Assembly: GCA_020747065.1 (NCBI GenBank)
Contig: JAGMVK010000004.1
Location: 2,232,001-2,296,000, forward strand
Length of the DNA: 64,000 bases
Direction of reading: 5' to 3'
Origin: Cadophora sp. MPI-SDFR-AT-0126
Taxonomy: Eukaryota; Ascomycota; Leotiomycetes; Helotiales; Ploettnerulaceae
In this document: positions 59,745 to 64,000 of the stretch, piece by piece
Layout of the letters: each line of letters starts with the position of its first letter
How positions within the stretch are numbered: the first letter of the stretch is position 1
Notes under the pieces: generated by a model
The model's input: the letters and a program-made list of their open reading frames with translations, nothing else
The model's database searches: none
Told to the model about the DNA's origin: nothing
Position numbers and translations under genes: made by a program

Positions 59745-60432
59745 TTTTGGCAGAGGTAAAGAATGTGTGATGTAAAAATGATTTCAATAAGTATAGACAA
59801 GAAAAGAATTACTGGTGAATGCTTAAAAGTCTGGGCAGAAGCTGAGAATATGTACAAAGGATGAACTTCAGGCTCGGCGTTTTTCAAGCAGGCTTCTTTC
59901 GTATTGAGGATCTATGCGCTGAGATTTGAAACCCAGATTATAGGCTTAAATATACAAGCCATGAGTCGGGGAGATTGAATATTAATATAAATACCAAGAG
60001 CGATAACCGAATCCACCAGGGAAGATCTTCTCATTGGCGGATTTGCAGAACAAACATCTTGTCTTGGCGATGTTGCAAATTGAGGGGAACGGTAAATAAG
60101 ACCCCGCTTGCCGGGACCTTATCGACTTGGCCGATCTGCTGGGTCTCCAGTGCCGGATGTTTGGGTGGAGACTGATACGGGATGATATTAGATGAACTTC
60201 AGGACGAATGGAAGAGTTGTGCTGCGTGGAAGAATTTCTCCGGGGCAAACCTTGGCTTTTTACGTTCACGTGGAAAGTCGACTTCCTCTTTTCGGAGCCG
60301 AGATGGACGGATGGACGGATGCTTTTCTTAGCGAGGGAGTAAAAACAATTGGAACCCGTCGGCGAAACTCAAGAGAAGGTGATCACGAGAGTGCAGAGCC
60401 GTAAAGGAGAATGTTTCAAGAAGCTGATATTA
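59745..60432. other. Intergenic: esterase promoter and small membrane protein 3' flank
   Basis: Upstream region of the minus-strand esterase and 3' flank of the minus-strand gene ending at 60433. Only short frames without motifs. Confidence 0.5.
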
Positions 60433-60924
60433 TTACAATTCGAATTCCTCCTCCGTCTTCAACCACTCCGTTAACCAGGCCACGATACAGAAAGATATCA
60501 TCCCGGTCACGACCAGCGTGACCACCGAACCAAACATGGACGCCATCAGCCCTAAACACCACATGGCAAAAAGCAAAGCGACGAAAATAATGACCCATTT
60601 CAGGAACTCGACCTCAAATGTGTGTTGTTGCGGCTTTGGCTGCAGCGGCTGCTCCACGACCGCCACTGAGGGCATTCTTGGCTGTCTCGAGCTGACCGTG
60701 AAGTGATCCTCGTAATGAGGCTCAAACTTCGGCGCTGGGTCGATGGGTGCGCGGTAGTTGTATGCCTTGAATTTCTGGTCGCGAAGTGCCATTGCGTCTG
60801 TAGCGGCTGCACTCCAGAAGAGATGGGCGGATTGGAAACCTCTCATTGGGGAGAGCTCTGAATCCATGAATGCCGTGCAAGGCGATAAGGGACCGTTATA
60901 ATCATCGTTTGCTGATGTAGACAT
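60433..60924 (-). CDS. Small predicted membrane protein
   Basis: Single exon, 163 aa from the ATG at 60924 (MSTSANDDY). The open frame continues upstream, so a longer form starting at another Met (near 60984) is possible. The N-terminal 105 residues are hydrophilic with a Pro/Gln-rich stretch (QPLQPKPQQ). Two adjacent hydrophobic segments follow: VEFLKWVIIFVALLFAMWCLG and SVVTLVVTGMISFCIVAWL, and a short acidic tail (KTEEEFEL). I do not recognise the family. Confidence 0.6.
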   Translation of the reverse strand: MSTSANDDYNGPLSPCTAFMDSELSPMRGFQSAHLFWSAAATDAMALRDQKFKAYNYRAPIDPAPKFEPHYEDHFTVSSRQPRMPSVAVVEQPLQPKPQQHTFEVEFLKWVIIFVALLFAMWCLGLMASMFGSVVTLVVTGMISFCIVAWLTEWLKTEEEFEL

Positions 60925-61587
60925 CGTGGTAGTTACTCGATCGACCGGTCGATCGATTTTGGGAAGATAAAGGAGGCAGGACATAAAAGAGATAAGTGAG
61001 TGTGAAGTGGTGAAAATGACGCCGGCGTCAAGCAACTGGGAGGATGAAAGTGGTCGGGACAGAAAAGATCGAATGAGAGTGGTGAGCAAGACGAGAACTG
61101 TAATTTTTTAATAGATTGACTGTTGTTAAGAAAGGATTGAACTAGGTCTCCATATATAGGCAGGCGTCTTTGTTGGGCGTCTAACAAAGGGGCTGTTGTT
61201 GACATTGAGGATAAGCGCATTGTCTTCGCAGGGGTCAAAGAAAAGGCGAGGCAGCCAGAAATAGCACAAGAAAACAGAACAGCGGATTATCCTCGACAGA
61301 ACAATGTAATGACGTTTCCTATATGTCAACGGGGAGATTTCCCTTATGCAAGAGTAACTTTTCATGAAGAAGACTTCAACCTGAACAGCGTCCCTGAACG
61401 GCTTATAACAGCACTGCATGCCCGGTCTTATTTCAACCACTCTCGGCACCCACGTTCATCACTGGGTCCTTGTGTCACTACGAAGGTGTGCACTTTCCTC
61501 TTTTTCTTTTTCGTATAGTACACTGACTCTTAGATGCAGAATAGAAATCGGTAAACAAACATTGCCAAGCTTGAGCCCATCCAGCAC
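60925..61587. other. Divergent intergenic region
   Basis: Holds the promoters of the small membrane protein (minus) and of the disordered protein (plus). Contains GATCGACCGGTCGATC (about 60938-60953), a 16-nt perfect palindrome. No gene seen. Confidence 0.5.
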
Positions 61588-63434
61588 ATGTGCCAGATTT
61601 TCAACTACTCTGGGTGTGGACATAAGGAAATCGATAGCACAGGCTGTAAAAGGCTCAATCGAAATACTAATCCTTGCAATCTTGAAATCAGTGCTCTTGC
61701 GAGCAAGTGTACCAGCTGTCGACAGGCATTCCTCGATACTGTCTCAAGCGATCCCGTGTTAAAATCCGCGAGGCAACTCGCGTGGCACTGGAGTTTTCTA
61801 TGGCACCACCAACCCTCCTCGCTTCATCTCAGATCAAGCGAAAGCTCACCAGAAAGTCAAGGAGAGGGACGCTAATCGACAGGCCCCTTCCGGCCCTCCC
61901 TTCAATCCCAGAGAACTCGAGCCTGATATTGAGAGAGGAGAGAGGCTGGAATGTCGGTTTGGGGAAGCCACTTCCTAGCCTGCCATCCTCAGTAGAGACA
62001 GTGACATCTCCCCTATGGGAGACTGCGACTTCACCTGTACTCCAGGCGGAAAAAAATCCTGATGCTCCCGGAGTCGCTTCCACAGCATACATAACGAGAC
62101 ATCCACCTCCAAATGTAGTCTGGATACCACAGCCGAAGAAAGGTGCTCTTCCTGCTGAGAAGACTAACTTGCCACAGGACAGCTCAAGTGGTCCACATCG
62201 GTCTATCCAAACACCCGAACCCCCATTCAGACCTCCGCCGCCTCCTCCTGTCACTTCAGCATCGCACAACACGGCGAGAGCCGCACCAAGAGCCGGACCC
62301 ACGGCTCGTCGACTGAAGTCAAGAGATACTTCGAATAGGCTGCGAGATGCCTTCAATGGCACAGAGGCATCTCACATCCCAGCCGTGCCACCGCCGCCAA
62401 TTGAACGAAAACCTCTCCCAGAATCGGCATTCCCAGCGTATCTGACGATACCCTCTCAACTAGGGGGGTGGAAGAGAGAAGCGGGCGAGGTCTGGCAGAG
62501 AACAAAAGCCAACTGGAACGGAAGAAAGTCACCACTCCAGGACGAGGAACTCTTCCTGAAGTCAATGGAGGAGGGCTCACTGGACCAAGGTGAGTTGCCT
62601 TCCTCTCTGACTTCTCCGGCTACCCTACGGAGGGACAGCCTCACGCGACTCTCAACAATGTTTAACCAATTCAGCGTGACAAGCGACGAACAGTCAATTC
62701 GTGGTGACAGTCTTGCAACCAAAACATACACCGCCTACTCTGGAGGTCCAGCGCGGCTCAGCACCGAAGAAAACCCACTGATGTCTTACGCCGCCCATCA
62801 GGCACGTAGAACAATGGCGGTTGAGTTCGACGGTCGCAACCACCCCGCTGCTCCAGCATACACAACAAAGACAACATACAGCCCCATGCCCGAGACGGGG
62901 CACACGTCGCAACTCCCGGCACCACACTATGTGCCAGAGGAATTCATGTACCCCTTGCCGAGCCAGAATAGATCCTCGATACCAGAAAATAGCCTCTCAG
63001 AACTCCCGACAAATTACAACATGACTCCCAAGTCACATCGTAAAGCGTCGGTCGAGTTCGTCAGTGCTAATTCGAACAGAAACCAATCCACTACACTCAC
63101 CAACAAGGGCAAGAGCATCTCAGAGCTCTCGGAGCACTTCAACATGGCTGAAGAGCCATATGATGGAACGCCGATCGAGCTCGAGGCGCACTCGCGCCCT
63201 AGGGTCCCCCTGCCGCCGACAAAGGACTACAAAATGTCGGCTCGGTTGAGCACAGTAGGACTATACGACCACTGGGATCTACTGGAACCTACTCCAAGCG
63301 TAACCGCCGAACTACCAGGAACAAGCATGAGTAGCACGCCAATGCGGGAGCTGCCAGACATCAGACGTTTCTCGGTGATGAGCTTCGACGGGACCGTCCT
63401 GGAGACAGTCTGTCAGAAACCCCCGGAGGAGTGA
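61588..63434 (+). CDS. Long disordered protein with short Cys-rich N-terminus, function unknown
   Basis: Proposed exons 61588-61755 and 61833-63434 (77-nt intron, phase 0 at both sides) give 589 aa. The first exon encodes MCQIFNYSGCGHKEID and later Cys pairs (CTSC), a short Cys/His pattern found at the start of many uncharacterised proteins of filamentous ascomycetes. The rest is disordered, rich in Pro, Ser and Thr, with PPPPPP and RPLPALP-like runs. Conserved-looking islands include PSQLGGWKREAGEVWQRTK near the middle and RRFSVMSFDGTVLE at the end. If the intron is not used, translation could begin at the Met at 61800. No enzymatic motif seen. Confidence 0.65.
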
Positions 63435-63736
63435 TAAGTTCGAAGGGTACTACCCTAGAGGCAGTCCTCGATGACTTGCCACAAGGAAAATAAGGGTAGT
63501 GGGTTTTGTTTACACTGCCCTGGCGGCAGTCTATCAAAACCCCGAAGAGGAGGAAAAGCGGATATCTGATTCTGCAATCGTGGGAGCGTCAGCATACCTG
63601 ATCAATAGGCCTTGCCTGTGTGCCTTTCACGTTTAGATCTCCTTGTGCGTCGGGAGGTCAATCTGAAATTAATACATTGGATATCCAGACACTAATGCCC
63701 ATACTCCTAACTCCCTAGTGTGACATGCTACAAATT
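63435..63736. other. Convergent 3' region
   Basis: 3' flanks of the disordered-protein gene and of the dipeptidyl-peptidase gene. Two similar stretches occur just after the stop codon (see findings). Confidence 0.5.
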
Positions 63737-64000
63737 TCATCTATCCTTTTCGGCTGTTGCCTCCAGTTGTAATGGTACAGCGTCGCTTGTTCTCAACCAT
63801 TCGCCGTTGAATGCATTTATAAGCCAATTGTTCAGTTCTAGACGCTGTCAGCACATATCTTTGATTACTTATGGGTATCTTACTGTCGTAGACAATCCGG
63901 TTGGCGTTGTGGAAGTAGATCCCATGATCACTGTCAGGGAAGACGTGGACATCGTAATTCTCGACACCCGCCAAGTCCAGTCTGTCCAGAAGGGTAAGGG
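63737..64000 (-). CDS. DPP4: Dipeptidyl-peptidase IV (S9), C-terminal end, partial
   Basis: The gene enters from the right edge on the minus strand; only its last two exons are inside (64000-63884 and 63837-63737, intron 46 nt with GTAAGA donor). Visible sequence: [18 protein letters not shown], then [19 protein letters not shown] joined to [15 protein letters not shown]. The His in DSDHGI is the catalytic His of prolyl-oligopeptidase-family peptidases, and the ending matches secreted fungal DPP IV. That enzyme removes X-Pro or X-Ala dipeptides from peptide N-termini. Signal peptide and catalytic Ser/Asp lie outside the window. Confidence 0.92.

Noticed and set aside
61829..62362. 177-codon minus-strand frame inside the disordered-protein gene
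   Set aside because: Antisense shadow of a proline-rich coding region (poly-Pro becomes poly-Gly); no independent start context or motif.
1..64000. CRISPR, prophage, insertion sequence or operon structure
   Set aside because: Spliced eukaryotic genes throughout; no spaced direct-repeat array, transposase or polycistronic arrangement was seen.

Overview
This is nuclear DNA of a filamentous ascomycete. Almost every recognisable gene is broken by short introns of about 45-120 nt with fungal splice sites (GTAAGT/GTATGT-type donors, CAG/TAG acceptors, TACTAAC/CTGAC-like branch sites). The conserved proteins are fungal: HapB, Ggc1, Nce101, Cox17, Rna1, a PMT2-type mannosyltransferase and Lsc2. A CBM1-bearing arabinofuranosidase and a pectin-type SGNH esterase suggest a plant-associated or plant-litter saprotroph. 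A leotiomycete is my guess, held weakly. I saw no tRNA, rRNA, CRISPR array, intact transposon or prokaryotic feature.

Region by region. 1-5.96 kb: non-coding, pyrimidine-rich and repeat-bearing DNA leading into hapB (5960-7000), with a 10-bp hairpin 12 nt before its start codon. 8.6-10.4 kb: GGC1, mitochondrial GTP/GDP carrier, 8 exons. 11.3 kb: NCE101. 12.7-15.3 kb: COG6. 15.7-16.0 kb (minus): COX17, which the long-ORF view misses because its three exons are tiny; it is head-to-head with the RanGAP gene RNA1 (16.3-17.6 kb). 18.3-20.0 kb (minus): F-box-like protein. 20.9-23.4 kb (minus): PMT2-family protein O-mannosyltransferase. 23.4-27.2 kb: gene-poor, with one doubtful gene. 27.3-29.2 kb: fungal multi-spanning membrane protein. 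30.1-31.0 kb (minus): DUF3245-like nuclear protein. 31.2-32.7 kb: LSC2. 33.7-34.5 kb: membrane protein of unknown role. 34.7-35.8 kb (minus): SDR. 36.4-37.8 kb: CoA-type Nudix hydrolase. 38.2-39.4 kb (minus): CBM1-GH62.

41.7-57.0 kb is the accessory part. It holds a LOG-family hydrolase, a FAD monooxygenase fused to an acetoacetate-decarboxylase-like domain, a fumarylacetoacetase, an S15/CocE-type hydrolase, a small cupin protein, an 11-exon transcription factor with two C2H2 fingers plus a Zn2Cys6 cluster, and an MFS transporter. Enzymes, exporter/importer and regulator together look like a catabolic or small-molecule cluster for an aromatic or acyl-keto acid. Supporting this, the upstream regions of the fumarylacetoacetase/S15 pair, the cupin gene and the transporter share CTCCACTTTCC on one strand or the other, and the regulator's own upstream region has a one-mismatch copy. 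This is the best candidate for an undescribed system here.

57.8-64 kb: an RGG-rich cysteine protein (minus), a rhamnogalacturonan-acetylesterase-like enzyme (minus), a small membrane protein (minus), a long disordered protein (plus), and the C-terminal end of a dipeptidyl-peptidase IV gene entering from the right edge (minus).

Exon models were built by hand; each model with exon coordinates keeps the reading frame across all junctions. Protein names come from recognition of family motifs, not from a search.
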